64,000 nt of DNA from Bacteroidales bacterium (lineage in GTDB: Bacteria > Bacteroidota > Bacteroidia > Bacteroidales > Rikenellaceae): assembly GCA_910575495.1 (NCBI GenBank), contig CAJTFS010000009.1, positions 1 to 64,000 on the forward strand, written 5' to 3'. Made by a program: the position numbers and the translations under genes. The notes under the pieces are model-generated. The model was not told where the DNA came from. It saw only the letters and a program-made list of their open reading frames with translations, and made no database searches. Positions within the stretch are counted from its first letter, which is position 1, and each line of letters begins with the position of its first letter. Positions 1-9,597 of this stretch are shown here, in pieces.

Positions 1-458
1 CGAGCAAGGAGGAGAAAGACAAACGAAGTGCAGTCAAACATCTGCAACCTTGCCCAGAATAGATTCTTCGATGACAATTATGGCAGGCATGTCCCGCAGG
101 CTTTTTCTGATACGGAAGACCTTGCGCCCGGGGCCGGCTCGCGCCCATAGGCGCGACCCCCGCAGCCGGCCCGGGCGAGCACACGAAGAATAAATACTAC
201 TGATTAATAGATTCTTCGTCGCTGTGCTCCTCAGAATGACAAATTATTTCTTAATTGTGTATTGTGAATTTTGCATTCTGAATTAATCCCCTACGGGGCT
301 TGACTCTGGCTGTGCCTTGGATGGGCTGCGCCTCGGTCATGCTCGAACAAGTTCGGAATGACTCTCGGCTTGCACCATCATCACTCTTGCTCGGTAAAGC
401 CCGTGAACGGTCTTTACTCTCGCTTAATCGTAAAGTTGTGAATTCTGAATTGTTTCCC
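1..458. repeat. Intergenic mosaic of dispersed repeats
   Basis: No gene is supported here. Positions about 81-185 are a near copy, same orientation, of about 8248-8355 (shared core ACGGAAGACCTTGCGCCCGG). Positions about 209-284 are an inverted near copy of about 8052-8123, which includes the AGATTCTTCGTCGC / CAGAATGAC motif. The same pieces therefore occur in different order and orientation at two intergenic sites 8 kb apart, which is what dispersed repeats look like. Open frames through this stretch are not conserved in phase between the copies. Confidence 0.7.
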
Positions 459-707
459 TCTCCGCCGCATTCCTTTGAGCGATTGCTATTCGCGCCTGCT
501 GCGGGCTACCGCTACAGCGCGACGGGAGCCCTGAGCGTCATCGGTGCGCGCGGTTACTATTGGAGTTCGTCGAGCTATGCCGCTGGCAATCTCAATGCTG
601 GCGACATGGATTTCACCGATGTGCGCGTTGTCCCCTTGGGCTATCCGAACCGGGCGTCGGCTCTGGCCGTGCGCTGCGTCCAGCATCTGCACCGAAGTTG
701 TTTCTAA
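459..707 (+). pseudogene. Orphan FISUMP (C-type-lectin-like) C-terminal fragment, copy 1
   Basis: An open stretch of about 82 codons reads PPHSFERLLFAPAAGYR at its start, GARGYYWSSSSY in the middle and LAVRCV near its end, then stops. This is the usual ending of Fibrobacter-type major paralogous domain (FISUMP, PF09603) proteins, which have a C-type-lectin-like fold. There is no signal peptide, no N-terminal domain and no start codon at the homology boundary, so it is a fragment and not a free-standing gene. Its ends match copy 2 (8640-8885) almost exactly while the middle differs. Its stop overlaps the 3' end of the convergent hydrolase gene. Confidence 0.6.
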
Positions 708-1507
708 CGTTCGGCCTCGACGAATTCCAGCAGTGCCTGCGCGCAGGCTTCGGGTTCTTCGAGAAAACCCATGTGTCCCGAATTTTCGAGCCAGACGACC
801 TGTGCCCGGGGATGGGCGGCGACCATCTTTTCGGCGGCTTCGGCCGGTATGTACCCGTCCTTGCGGCCAAGGATGAAGAGTTGGGGAACGGTCGATTGTT
901 GCAGCAATGCGTTGCGGTCCGGCCGTTCGATCATGCCGTTCAGCAGGGCGATGATTCCGTCGTCTTCGGTGATGAAGACCTGTTCCCGGAGGTCCTCGAT
1001 GGCATCTGCCATGCGGCGGCGGTTTTCCGGGGCGAAGCCGGCGTCGGGAGCCACACGGGCCAGTGCATCTTTCTTCCCGGCCCGTACGAGGGCGATTTCA
1101 CGGCGGCGGTTTTCGGCCTTTTCGGGCGTGTCGGCATTGGGCGTCGAGCTCAGCAGGACGATCCCTTCCAGCATCTCGGGATGGCGTTCCAGCAGGGCCA
1201 GGGCCGCATAGCCGCCCATCGAGTGGCCCACGACCGTGAAACGTTCGATGCCCAGGGCCCGCATGCCGCCGGCTACGGTGTCGGCCAGGAACTCCATGGT
1301 GTGCGCCTCGCCCCGGATTTCCGAGATGCCGTGGCCCGGCAGGTCGAGCGTCACCACGCGCACCTGTTTGTAGAGCAGCGGCACGAACTCCTCCCATACC
1401 AGGAGCGATTCGAGGTATCCGTGCAGCAGGACCACGCAACGTTCGCCTGCCTCCGAGTCGCAGACGTGCAGAGCCGTAGGACCGGCCATGATGAATTTTT
1501 CGGTCAT
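704..1507 (-). CDS. Alpha/beta-fold hydrolase
   Basis: A 267-residue alpha/beta hydrolase. The oxyanion-loop motif LLHGYLE is at about 27-33, the nucleophile elbow GHSMGG places the catalytic serine at residue 96, the acid is probably Asp217 in GRKDGYIP, and the histidine is His245 in NSGHMGF. The cap region lies between about 125 and 200. It resembles the esterase/peroxidase-like hydrolases of the family, but the substrate cannot be read from sequence. No signal peptide is visible, so it is probably cytoplasmic. It stands alone, convergent with the FISUMP fragment and divergent from dapF. Confidence 0.85.
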   Translation of the reverse strand: MTEKFIMAGPTALHVCDSEAGERCVVLLHGYLESLLVWEEFVPLLYKQVRVVTLDLPGHGISEIRGEAHTMEFLADTVAGGMRALGIERFTVVGHSMGGYAALALLERHPEMLEGIVLLSSTPNADTPEKAENRRREIALVRAGKKDALARVAPDAGFAPENRRRMADAIEDLREQVFITEDDGIIALLNGMIERPDRNALLQQSTVPQLFILGRKDGYIPAEAAEKMVAAHPRAQVVWLENSGHMGFLEEPEACAQALLEFVEAER

Positions 1508-1672
1508 AGTTCGTTTCTCTCTTTTTGGCGTTTTTCCCGGTCAGAACGGTGTTTGCGGGAACCACGGTGCAATGTTATGCTTTTTTTCGGAAACTTCGGC
1601 CGTTTCGTGCAAAATAGTTGTGTCTCCCGCTCCGGAAGATTCGTCCGGCTCCTCAATATTGGCGGCCAAAAT

Positions 1673-1704
1673 TTTGAGAGAGACCTTTTTTATTTGTATT
1701 TTTG
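1673..1704 (+). promoter_or_regulatory. Bacteroidota-type promoter of dapF
   Basis: TTTG at 1673-1676, a 20-nt spacer, then TATTTTTG at 1697-1704, matching the Bacteroidota consensus TTTG-N19/20-TAnnTTTG. Transcription would start near 1710 and leave a 5' UTR of about 120 nt before the dapF ATG at 1834. Confidence 0.6.
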
Positions 1705-1833
1705 ACCTCGGTTTCCATCGGTTTTCGGCCGGATGCCGGACCTGCCGCGCAGAGACGCGCCGTCCGGATCGGGGGCCGCTCAGCGGCCCGATTCCGTCGC
1801 CGGCCGTGGATTTCCGATTCCGAAAAGTGAGTT

Positions 1834-2787
1834 ATGCGTGAATTCGATCATATCGTCTGCCATGGTTCGGGCAATCGCTTCGTGCTGGTCGACGCCGTGG
1901 CGCAGCCTTCGATCGCCGAGGAGGCCGATCCGGCGATTTTAGCACGGGAATTGTGTCGTCTGCACGGCGGACTGGACGGGTTGCTGCTGCTCGTGCGGGT
2001 GGGCGAGGAGTACGGCATGCGCATGTACAATCCCGACGGTTCGGCCGCCGAGATGTGCGGCAACGGCATCCGCTGCGTCGCACGGCTCGCCTGCGAACGT
2101 TATGTCGGTGAGCAGCGTTTCGCTCTCTGGTCGGGCGGACGGCGTTACCGGATCTTCCGCGAGGAGCCCCTGCCGGGCGGCATTCCGGCTTTCGGGGTGG
2201 TGATTCCCATCGGGTTCGCTTCGGACGATTTCGTATGCGACGGGCCGAGGCCGTTTGTCGGCGGAGCGGTGTTGCCGCTCGACCGCGACAGGCGGTTCAC
2301 CTACCTCAATCTGGGGAATCCGCACCTGGTGTGCCGTACTGACCGCATCGATCTCGACGAGTTGGAGCGTGCAGGACGCCGCGTGACCGAGCTGCCCGAG
2401 GTGTTCCCGCACGGGATCAACCTCAGCTTCTACCGCCCGTGCGGCCAACAGCGTATTTTCGTCGCCACCTACGAGCGCGGCGCCGGCATCACCCTTTCGT
2501 GCGGTACGGCCATGACGGCTTGCAGTACGGCGGCCTGCATCGAGGGTGTCTGCCGCTGCGGAGAACCCATCGAAGTGCTCAACCGCGGCGGCATGGTGCG
2601 TTGTCTGTGCGTGCGGGAGCAGGACGAGACGCGCACGTCGCTGATCGGAAATGCTACTTTCGAGGGCGAAGGACTTTTCGCGTTCGATGCCGCAACGGGC
2701 AGCGTCGCCCTGCACGGAGCATGGCGGCCGCGCCGGGAGGAGACGGACGCCTATGCGGCCTTTCTTGAAAAAATGAAGAACTGTTAG
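1834..2787 (+). CDS. dapF: Diaminopimelate epimerase
   Basis: DapF interconverts LL- and meso-diaminopimelate in lysine and peptidoglycan precursor synthesis, using two active-site cysteines. Both signatures are present: MYNPDGSAAEMCGNGIRC with Cys75, and YERGAGITLSCGTAMTAC with Cys223. At 317 residues it is longer than usual (about 270); the extra length is spread through the second half. The usual GTGA after the second cysteine reads GTAM, a modest deviation. A good promoter lies upstream, and the nitroreductase gene follows after 17 nt, probably co-transcribed. Confidence 0.88.
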   Translation: MREFDHIVCHGSGNRFVLVDAVAQPSIAEEADPAILARELCRLHGGLDGLLLLVRVGEEYGMRMYNPDGSAAEMCGNGIRCVARLACERYVGEQRFALWSGGRRYRIFREEPLPGGIPAFGVVIPIGFASDDFVCDGPRPFVGGAVLPLDRDRRFTYLNLGNPHLVCRTDRIDLDELERAGRRVTELPEVFPHGINLSFYRPCGQQRIFVATYERGAGITLSCGTAMTACSTAACIEGVCRCGEPIEVLNRGGMVRCLCVREQDETRTSLIGNATFEGEGLFAFDAATGSVALHGAWRPRREETDAYAAFLEKMKNC

Positions 2788-2804
2788 ATTTTATTGCTTC
2801 GAAT

Positions 2805-3551
2805 ATGAAAAACATGCTTTTCAAGCATCGTTCCATACGCCGGTTCCGCCCGACGCCCATCCCCGAGGAGGTGCTTACGGAGTGTCTCGAGGCCGCCTCG
2901 CGCGCTTCGACGTGCGGCAACATGCAGCTCTATTCGCTCGTAGTCACGCGCGACAAGGCCGTGCGCGAGCAGTTGGCGCCTTGCCATTTCAACCAGCCGA
3001 TGGTGATTCAGGCACCCTGCGTGGTGACGGTCTGCGCCGACGTGCACCGCTTCACCATGTGGTGCGAGCAGCGGGGCGCCGATCCGGCCTACGACAATTT
3101 CGGGTGGTTCCTGAACGCCTCCACCGATGCGCTGCTCGCCGCGCAGAACTTCTGCGTCCAGGCCGAGATCCACGGACTGGGCATCTGCTACCTCGGCACG
3201 ACCATCTACACGGCGGCCGACATCGTGCGCATCCTCCGCCTGCCCAAGGGGGTGATTCCGCTCACCACCGTGGTCGTGGGCTATCCCGACGAGTCGCCCG
3301 AACCGACCGACCGTCTGCCCCTCGAAGCGGTCGTCCACTACGACCGCTACACCGACTACACGGCGGCCGAGATCGACGAACTGTGGGCCGAGCGCGAGGA
3401 GTCGGAGTTCACCAAACGGTTGCTGGAGGAGAACGGTCTGGACAACCTGGCCCGCATCTTCACCGAGCGCCGTTATGTCCGGCGCGACAACATTGCCATT
3501 TCGCACACCTATTTCGACCTGCTCAAGGAGCAGGGGTTCTTCAATCAGTAG
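2805..3551 (+). CDS. Nitroreductase family NADPH-dependent flavin oxidoreductase
   Basis: A 248-residue protein of the NfsA/Frp type within the FMN nitroreductase family. The N-terminal HRSIRRFRPTPIPEE is the family's FMN-phosphate-binding start, followed by AASRASTCGNMQLYS. GLGICYLGTT at about 126-135 is the second FMN-contact region, and the extended C-terminus contains the RRYVRRDN segment typical of the larger NfsA-like branch. It probably reduces quinones or nitro compounds with NADPH, but the physiological substrate is unknown. tamL starts 4 nt after its stop, so the two are probably co-transcribed. Confidence 0.85.
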   Translation: MKNMLFKHRSIRRFRPTPIPEEVLTECLEAASRASTCGNMQLYSLVVTRDKAVREQLAPCHFNQPMVIQAPCVVTVCADVHRFTMWCEQRGADPAYDNFGWFLNASTDALLAAQNFCVQAEIHGLGICYLGTTIYTAADIVRILRLPKGVIPLTTVVVGYPDESPEPTDRLPLEAVVHYDRYTDYTAAEIDELWAEREESEFTKRLLEENGLDNLARIFTERRYVRRDNIAISHTYFDLLKEQGFFNQ

Positions 3552-3555
3552 GGGC

Positions 3556-5931
3556 ATGTTTCGGGTGCGGCGCATAGGACTGATCGTGCTGCTGGGCCTT
3601 GCAGGCTCGGCGTGCAGCGTCACGCGCCGCATTCCCGACGGCGAATATCTCTTGCAGAAGGTCACCGTCGAGCCCGACCGCTCGGCGCCGCGCAAGCAGC
3701 GCATTCCGGCCGAGGAGTTAGAGAAATACGTGCGCCAGACCCCCAACAAGCGCTTTCTGGGCACCAATTTCTACGTGTGGCTCTACGAGCAGGCCGATCC
3801 CGCGAAGAACAACAAGTGGAACGAGTGGAAACGCCGCATCGGCGAACAGCCCGTCATCCTCGACTTGGACCTCACGCGCAAGAGCGCCGAGAATCTCAAG
3901 GTCTACATGGATACCAAGGGTTTCTTCGCGTCGCACTCCTCGTTCGAGGTCGACACCGTTTCGCGCCGCAAACGCGCCCGCGTCACCTACCGCGTGCGGC
4001 AGGGCGAGCCCTACCTGATCGATTCGGTCTCCTACGACTTCCGCGACAAGTTCCTCGAGCAGATCCTGGCTCCCGACACGGTCAACACCCTTGTGCGGCC
4101 CGGCCGGATTTTCGACATCACCATGCTCGACAGCGAGCGCGAACGCATCGCGGCCTACCTCAAGGAGCGCGGCTACTACAACTTCTCGGTCAACGACGTC
4201 GAGTTCCTGGCCGACACCCTCTCGGGCGACCACCGCGTGGGGGTGCGCATCGTCATCAAACAGCATCTCACCGGTTACGACGAACGCGGACAGGCCGTCA
4301 TGGACAACAATATGGTCTACCGTATCCAGCGCATCAACCTCTTTCCCGATTACGATCCGCTGGCTTTCCGCAACGATTCGACGCTCGTTTCGCGCCTCGA
4401 CACGCTCTATTACCGGGGTCTGAATATCATCTACGAGGGGCGGCCCAACCTGCGGCCCTCCATTCTGCGGCAGGCCGTGCCGCTCTATCCCAACTACGTC
4501 TACAACTCCGCTCAGGTCAACCGCACCTACACCGATCTGATGTCGATGGGTTATTTCCGCAGCGCCCGCATCGCTTTCGTCGAGGAGCCCCGGCAGGCCG
4601 ACGCCACCAATTATGTCTCCTACATCGGCGCTTCGGCCGATTCGACCCGCACGGACTATACGCGCGAGGGCTACCTCACCTGCAACATCCTCTGTACGCC
4701 GGCGCTCAAACAGAGTTTCAAGGCCGAGCTCGAGGCGAGCACCACATCGAGTTTCTACGGGCTGAAAGCCACCCTCGGCTATCAGAACCGCAACATCTTC
4801 CGCGGCGCCGAGTCGTTCGACGTCTCGCTGACGGCCGGTTACGAGTTCATGAAGGCGCGCGACGCCAAGAAGAAGCGCGCCACCGAGTTCGGAGGTACGG
4901 TCGGGCTGACCTTTCCGCGTTTCCTCGTGCCGTGGCGTACGCGGCGCTACCGTTCGGTCAACCAGCCCAAGACCAAGGTCGAGCTGTCGATCAATTTCCA
5001 GGACCGTCCCTACTACCGGCGCACGCTCTCCAGCGCCGGCATGACCTACCTCTGGACCAATTCCCGTTATTCGTCCTTCTCGCTGCGGCCCATCAACATC
5101 AACGTGATCGACGTCGGGTATCTCGACCAGAGTTTCCTGGAGAACACCCACAACGAATATCTGCGCCACAGCTACGAACCGCAGTTCATCGGCGGTCTGT
5201 CGTTCGGTTACGGCTACAACAACCAGTTCAAGCATCTGGGCGGCAATGCCACGGTCATCCGTTTCAATGCCGAGACCGCCGGCAATCTGATCGACGGCGT
5301 GGAGCACCTTTTTTATAAACCGGCCCCCGGCAAGGACTATTATACGATCTTCGGATTGCAGTATGCCCAGTATGTGCGTGCCGATCTGAGTCTGAGCCGC
5401 AAGATCATGCTGGGCGAGAAGTCGGCCGTGGCCTGGCGCCTTTACGGCGGCGTTGCCATCGCCTACGGCAATTCGACGTCGGTGCCTTTCGACCGTCTGT
5501 TCTACGCCGGCGGCAGCAACAGCATGCGCGGCTGGTCGCCCCGTACGCTCGGTCCCGGTTCGGTGCCCATCACCGACACCGAGTTTCCCACGCAGTTGGG
5601 CGACATGAAGCTGGAGGCCAACCTGGAGTTCCGCTTTCCGATATGGGGCATCGTCCATGGCGCCACTTTCTTCGACGTGGGCAACATCTGGTATGTGAAG
5701 AACGACCCTTCGGAGTATTCGACCGCTGCGGTCTTCCACTTCCGCGATTTCTACAAGCAGCTGGGTTTCAATACGGGTCTGGGTCTGCGGTTCGACATCA
5801 AGTTCGCCGTGCTGCGTCTCGACTGGGGCATTCAGCTGCACAATCCCAACAACCCCGCCGGCAAGCGGTGGATCCGCAATTTCCGGTGGAAGAATACGGC
5901 GCTCAACTTCGGTGTCGGGTATCCGTTCTGA
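3556..5931 (+). CDS. tamL: BamA/TamA-family outer-membrane lipoprotein (TamL-like)
   Basis: A 791-residue Omp85-family protein. The start at 3556 is chosen because it gives a clean lipoprotein signal (VLLGLAGSACS, lipidated Cys at about 19). POTRA-like repeats follow (about 30-380), then a C-terminal beta-barrel that ends in the aromatic signature NFGVGYPF, the usual insertion signal with a terminal Phe. The barrel lid motif GGSNSMRGWSPRTLG is present. Lipidated TamA relatives are known in Bacteroidota as TamL and work in outer-membrane biogenesis; that role is inferred from family. The gene sits 4 nt after the nitroreductase gene. Confidence 0.85.
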   Translation: MFRVRRIGLIVLLGLAGSACSVTRRIPDGEYLLQKVTVEPDRSAPRKQRIPAEELEKYVRQTPNKRFLGTNFYVWLYEQADPAKNNKWNEWKRRIGEQPVILDLDLTRKSAENLKVYMDTKGFFASHSSFEVDTVSRRKRARVTYRVRQGEPYLIDSVSYDFRDKFLEQILAPDTVNTLVRPGRIFDITMLDSERERIAAYLKERGYYNFSVNDVEFLADTLSGDHRVGVRIVIKQHLTGYDERGQAVMDNNMVYRIQRINLFPDYDPLAFRNDSTLVSRLDTLYYRGLNIIYEGRPNLRPSILRQAVPLYPNYVYNSAQVNRTYTDLMSMGYFRSARIAFVEEPRQADATNYVSYIGASADSTRTDYTREGYLTCNILCTPALKQSFKAELEASTTSSFYGLKATLGYQNRNIFRGAESFDVSLTAGYEFMKARDAKKKRATEFGGTVGLTFPRFLVPWRTRRYRSVNQPKTKVELSINFQDRPYYRRTLSSAGMTYLWTNSRYSSFSLRPININVIDVGYLDQSFLENTHNEYLRHSYEPQFIGGLSFGYGYNNQFKHLGGNATVIRFNAETAGNLIDGVEHLFYKPAPGKDYYTIFGLQYAQYVRADLSLSRKIMLGEKSAVAWRLYGGVAIAYGNSTSVPFDRLFYAGGSNSMRGWSPRTLGPGSVPITDTEFPTQLGDMKLEANLEFRFPIWGIVHGATFFDVGNIWYVKNDPSEYSTAAVFHFRDFYKQLGFNTGLGLRFDIKFAVLRLDWGIQLHNPNNPAGKRWIRNFRWKNTALNFGVGYPF

Positions 5932-6340
5932 TAAGGCGGGAAGCCAGTCGGGCGGCAACTTTGCGGATAAGCGAGGGCAGAAGCAGTCGCCAGACGGATT
6001 CTGCCGAGCAGGAGCAAAGTCAAGAACAACTTTGCGGATACTCGAGGGTCGAAGCCGTCGCCAGACGGATTTTTGCCGGGTCGGGGCAGCCGGATGACTT
6101 TGCAGTCGAATGATGGTCGAAGCCGTCGTCAGGCGGATTCTGCCGAGCAGGAGCAAAGTCAAGAACAACTTTGCGGATACTTGAGGGTCGAAGCCGTCGT
6201 CAGGCGGATTTTTGCCGGGTCGGGGCAGCCGGATGACTTTGCAGTCGAATAATAGTAGAAGTTGCCGAAGCCGGATGACTTTGTACTCGGGCGTGTGAAA
6301 GGGCGCCTTCTACCTTGGACTTTTCACCTTTCACCTTTCA
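5932..6340. repeat. 140-bp tandem repeat after tamL
   Basis: Two tandem copies of a unit of about 140 bp lie at 5991-6130 and 6131-about 6258. Each contains GGATTCTGCCGAGCAGGAG, AACAACTTTGCGGATACT and CCGGATGACTTTGCAGTCG. A partial, more diverged copy leads in (5945-5990) and another trails (6265-6285). The stretch from 6325 is short iterations of CACCTTT. I see no gene in it. Confidence 0.8.
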
Positions 6341-7312
6341 CCTTTCGCCTTTCACATTATCAGTACCAGCCAAGGAATACCCCCCCCCTTCATTCGGGCT
6401 GCCGGAGGCCTTGTACTGCGAGGGCGACATGCCGGTGTTGCGCTTGAGGTAGCTGCCGAAAAACGATTGGTTGGGGAAGTTGAGCGTGTAGGCGATCTCC
6501 TGCACGCTCATGCCCGAGTATTTGAGCAGGGTTTTGGCTTCGAGGATCACGTAGATCTCGATCCATTCCGAGACCGACCGGCTGCTGATGCGCTTGACCA
6601 GCGTGGTCAGGTATTTGGGCGTGATGCAGAGTTCCCTGGCGTAGAATCCCACGCTGCGTTCTTCCTTGTAGTGGATGCTGAGCAGCCGGAGAAAGCGGCG
6701 GAAGTAGGTGTCGGCGCGGTTGCGGACCTGTTGTTCCGCTTCGGGATGCCTTGCGAGGTAGTGTTGCAGTGTGTTGCCTATCTTGTAGAGCGTGGCCATG
6801 AAAAGCTGGCCGATGATCTGTTCCGAGAATTGGGCGGCCTTGCCTTTCGTCTCGTTTTCCATCAGCGCGATGAAGTTGCGCAGCTCGCGGCTCTCGTCGT
6901 CGGATATTTCGAGGGTGGGATGCGCGCCCAGTTGCAGCATCAGCGGCATCAGTTGTTTCGAGTCGATGTCCAGCCGTTGCATGAACTGCGTCGAAACAAC
7001 GATCGTATCGCCGCGCAGCATTCCTCCCGGTTTGGTCTGGATGATGCTTTGCGGACCGATCAAGAAAAGGGTGTTCTTGCGCAGGGTGTATTCGTTGAGG
7101 TTGATCGAAAGTTCGGTTCTGCCCTCGGTGCCGAGGCCGAGGATGAATGCGTCGATGCGGCACGGGAAGCGCAGTTCCTCCAGCTGTGCGACGTTGCTGT
7201 GGGCGATGACGAAATCGGGCGTCGGCGTGTGGTCGGGTCTCTTTCTGTGGATCAGCTCGCCGAGCGAGAAGTTGGCGATGGAGCTCGGGGCTTCTTGCAG
7301 TTTGGTGTCCAT
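6338..7312 (-). CDS. AraC-family transcriptional regulator
   Basis: A 324-residue regulator with an N-terminal cupin-like sensing domain (about 20-190) and a C-terminal AraC double helix-turn-helix (about 215-315). The second helix motif reads VQEIAYTLNFPNQSFFGSYL and is followed by the family ending TGMSPSQYK. The start at 7312 (MDTKLQEAPSS) is chosen because it lies just below a TACATTTG box at 7331-7338 and the sequence upstream does not resemble the family. The last 20 residues after SGSPNE run through a nine-base C/G tract and low-complexity repeats, so the true C-terminus is uncertain. The ligand is unknown. Confidence 0.85.
   Translation of the reverse strand: MDTKLQEAPSSIANFSLGELIHRKRPDHTPTPDFVIAHSNVAQLEELRFPCRIDAFILGLGTEGRTELSINLNEYTLRKNTLFLIGPQSIIQTKPGGMLRGDTIVVSTQFMQRLDIDSKQLMPLMLQLGAHPTLEISDDESRELRNFIALMENETKGKAAQFSEQIIGQLFMATLYKIGNTLQHYLARHPEAEQQVRNRADTYFRRFLRLLSIHYKEERSVGFYARELCITPKYLTTLVKRISSRSVSEWIEIYVILEAKTLLKYSGMSVQEIAYTLNFPNQSFFGSYLKRNTGMSPSQYKASGSPNEGGGYSLAGTDNVKGER
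6380..6388 (+). repeat. C9 homopolymer tract in the 3' end of the AraC gene
   Basis: Exactly nine C residues on the plus strand. On the coding strand they give three glycines near the C-terminus of the AraC regulator; a slip of one base would replace the last dozen residues. Confidence 0.9.
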
Positions 7313-7330
7313 GGCTTCGTGGTTTGGCGA

Positions 7331-7338
7331 CAAATGTA
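7331..7338 (-). promoter_or_regulatory. Candidate -7 box of the AraC regulator gene
   Basis: On the minus strand the sequence reads TACATTTG, a match to TAnnTTTG, 19 nt upstream of the chosen ATG. No convincing TTTG -33 box is seen. Confidence 0.4.
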
Positions 7339-8639
7339 GTAATATTTTGTTATGTTCGGTCGTAAAAGTTGGATTTTCGGACTTTTCGAACAATACACAG
7401 GAGAGGTTCGGGAGTGACGTTGCAAAATCCCGGGGCTGGCAGCGTGTTTCGTCGTTCGGCGGGGGCAGAACGGTTGGCCAGATCGAGTGCTGCGCTTCAA
7501 GCAATTTTCGTTTCAGCCTTTTCCGTTTAACTATTCATCCTTACCTTTGAAAAGGCAACTTCACACCCGGAGTGGTGCAGGCTACGGCTTGTACCAGCGT
7601 GGTGCATGTAGATTCAGCAGTCCGCTGGCGGCGTAATGGCGCGGGAGGATTGATAAGGAATAGTTGTTTGCGGACGGTTGTTCGACCGCCGTTTTTTGTC
7701 GTTCTGCGGTTTCACAATTCGCAGTGTTGCGCGAGCCGCAGCCTTACGGCGCGGAGGCTCGCCACTTCGGTTGTCGCCGGACTTGCTACTCCGCAGGCTG
7801 CGTTCGCTTTATTCAGAAAGAGCGTACGTTGTAAGTTCGCAAGCTCTGCTTCGGTCGGCGCTGTGTTGTTTTCGTGCCGAAGCCCGCGGGGCGAGTTTTG
7901 CGAGCCTCCGCAGGGCGGGGCTTCGGCTCGCACGGCTGAACGCCGGTATTTAGCTCTGCAAGCTGCGACCGCCCCGAACATCTTTTCCTTCACCTTTCCG
8001 CGTTGCCGCCAGTTACTTATTCCAGTCTGCCGCGGAGCTGGAAACAATTCACAATTTAAAATTCACAATGCACAATTAAGAAGCAGTTTGTCATTCTGAG
8101 GAGCAGAGCGACGAAGAATCTGTATCGTCAGCATACAGAGGTTTGACTGCACTTCGTTTGTCTCTCTCCTCCTTGCGAGGTATAGTCCGCAAGCGGTCTC
8201 TGCACTCGCGGCGTTCGTCGATTCGCTCCGCTCAGAATGACAATTATGGCAAGCATGCCCCGCAGGCTCTTTCTCTTTCTGATACGGAAGACCTTGCGCC
8301 CGGGGCCGGCTCGCATCAAAGATGCGACCCCCGCAGCCGGCCCGGGCGAACACAAAAATGAATTCCCGAAAGGAAATGATTCAATGCAAAGACAGCATTG
8401 TCATTCTGAGGAGATCGGAAGATCGACGAAGAATCTGTAACCTTTCCCCAAATAGATCCTTCGCTTACGCTCAGGATGACAAAGTAGGGTTGTCGAGGTG
8501 GGGCGGGCGCAGCCTGCGGGGCACGCCTGGCGACAGCCGGATGTTTGCGGGCCTCCGCACGGCCAAGGCTGCGGCCCGCACGGCTCAAAAGAGCCGCGAT
8601 GCACCGGCAATTGTAGCAAAAACCATTGTTCCGCACCCT
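7339..8639. repeat. Long intergenic mosaic of repeats, no supported gene
   Basis: About 1.3 kb without a recognisable gene. A frame of 175 codons is open at 7572-8099 but its product has no signal, no domain and a composition that simply follows GC-rich repeats, so I do not call it. Positions 8052-8123 and 8248-8355 are copies of the start of the window. TCATTCTGAGGAG...GACGAAGAATCTGTA occurs at about 8089-8124 and again at 8400-8441, and in inverse form at 8216-8240. This looks like layered insertion of small dispersed repeats. Confidence 0.6.
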
Positions 8640-8885
8640 CCGCCGCATTCCTTTCAGCGATTGCTATTCGCGCCTGCTGCGGGCTACCGCCGCGGTACGA
8701 CGGGAGCCCTGGCGGACGTCGGCGTGAGCGGGAGTTACTGGTCTTCTTCGCCTTTTTCCGCTTCGGTGTGTGTCGCGAGTGCCCTGTGGCTCTATCCGTC
8801 GGAGGTGCGCCCGACGGACAGCGGTACGTTGGCGTTCCGGTCGGTCGCCGTTCCCGTGCGCTGCGTCCAAGCATCTGCAGAAGTT
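8640..8885 (+). pseudogene. Orphan FISUMP (C-type-lectin-like) C-terminal fragment, copy 2
   Basis: An open stretch starts PPHSFQRLLFAPAAGYR, passes through SGSYWSSSPFS and closes with VPVRCVQ, the same FISUMP ending as copy 1. The first 17 codons are nearly identical to copy 1 at DNA level and so are the last 10 or so, but the about 45 codons between differ strongly. Unlike copy 1 the frame runs on past VRCV without an immediate stop. No N-terminal part or start codon is present, so it is a fragment. Confidence 0.6.
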
Positions 8886-8969
8886 GCATGCTTCTCTCGG
8901 TCATCTTGCCGCCGTCGCCCGCTGCCGGCTTGCGGGTGCGTTGTCCCGTTCGGAAAGAAGACCGGCCAA

Positions 8970-9000
8970 CAGAAAACGGCACCCGCTTCGACGGGTGCCG
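8970..9000 (-). terminator. Rho-independent terminator of the uppS-bamA-ompH operon
   Basis: On the minus strand CGGCACCCG, loop TCGAAG, CGGGTGCCG is followed by TTTTCTGTT. It lies about 40 nt beyond the stop of the last ompH gene. Confidence 0.8.
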
Positions 9001-9041
9001 TGAACGGGCCGCCTGCGCGGCAGCCCCGGGTATTGCAAGGC

Positions 9042-9566
9042 TTACTGCGCAGCCGGAGCGTCGGCGATGCCGAGTTCCTGACGGACCTGGGGTGCCAGGT
9101 CGGTAAGCGCGGCTTCATCGTACGAAGCCAGCGAGCCGGTCTCGAAGACAACCAGATAGCCGTTCTCTTTGGTGACCTTGTCGATGGCGGCCTTGGCCTT
9201 CTCGATGATGGGCGTCAGCAGCTCCTGCTGTTTTTTCTGATAGTCCTGCTGGGCCACCTGCTCGAACTCTTCGCGGCGGTTCTGCAACTCCTGCAGCTCC
9301 TTCTGCTTGAGCTGTTTCACGGCGTCGGAGTAGGTGTCGAAATTCTTCTGGAAGTCGAGGTATTTCTGGTTGAATTCGACGGTGATGGTCTCCAGGTTGT
9401 CCTGGAGGTCTTTGCCGTAGGCCTGCATGTTGGTCTCCATCTCCTTGGTCTCGGGCATCGCCAGCAGAATCTCCTGCGAGTTGATGCGGCCGAATTTCTG
9501 AGCGAAGAGCGACGAGGCGCTCAGCATGAGCGCAACGGCAAGGGTCAGTTTGATTGCCTTTTTCAT
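9042..9566 (-). CDS. OmpH/Skp family periplasmic chaperone (second copy)
   Basis: A 174-residue exported protein: signal peptide MKKAIKLTLAVALMLSASSLFA, then KFGRINSQEILLAMPE, the usual Skp/OmpH start, and a long charged coiled coil (about 45-130). Skp-type chaperones hold unfolded outer-membrane proteins in the periplasm. Its place at the end of a uppS-bamA-ompH-ompH run supports that role. It has an Ala-rich tail (ADAPAAQ). A terminator follows. Confidence 0.9.
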   Translation of the reverse strand: MKKAIKLTLAVALMLSASSLFAQKFGRINSQEILLAMPETKEMETNMQAYGKDLQDNLETITVEFNQKYLDFQKNFDTYSDAVKQLKQKELQELQNRREEFEQVAQQDYQKKQQELLTPIIEKAKAAIDKVTKENGYLVVFETGSLASYDEAALTDLAPQVRQELGIADAPAAQ

Positions 9567-9597
9567 AGTTGGTTGTTATGCGTTAAGTTTTGATGTG

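Noticed and set aside
5991..6258. Possible small RNA genes in the 140-bp tandem repeat
   Set aside because: No promoter box or terminator is associated with each unit on either strand.
7572..8099. Open frame of 175 codons between the AraC gene and the second FISUMP fragment
   Set aside because: No domain, signal or plausible composition; it lies in a mosaic of dispersed repeats and pieces of it recur elsewhere in other phases.
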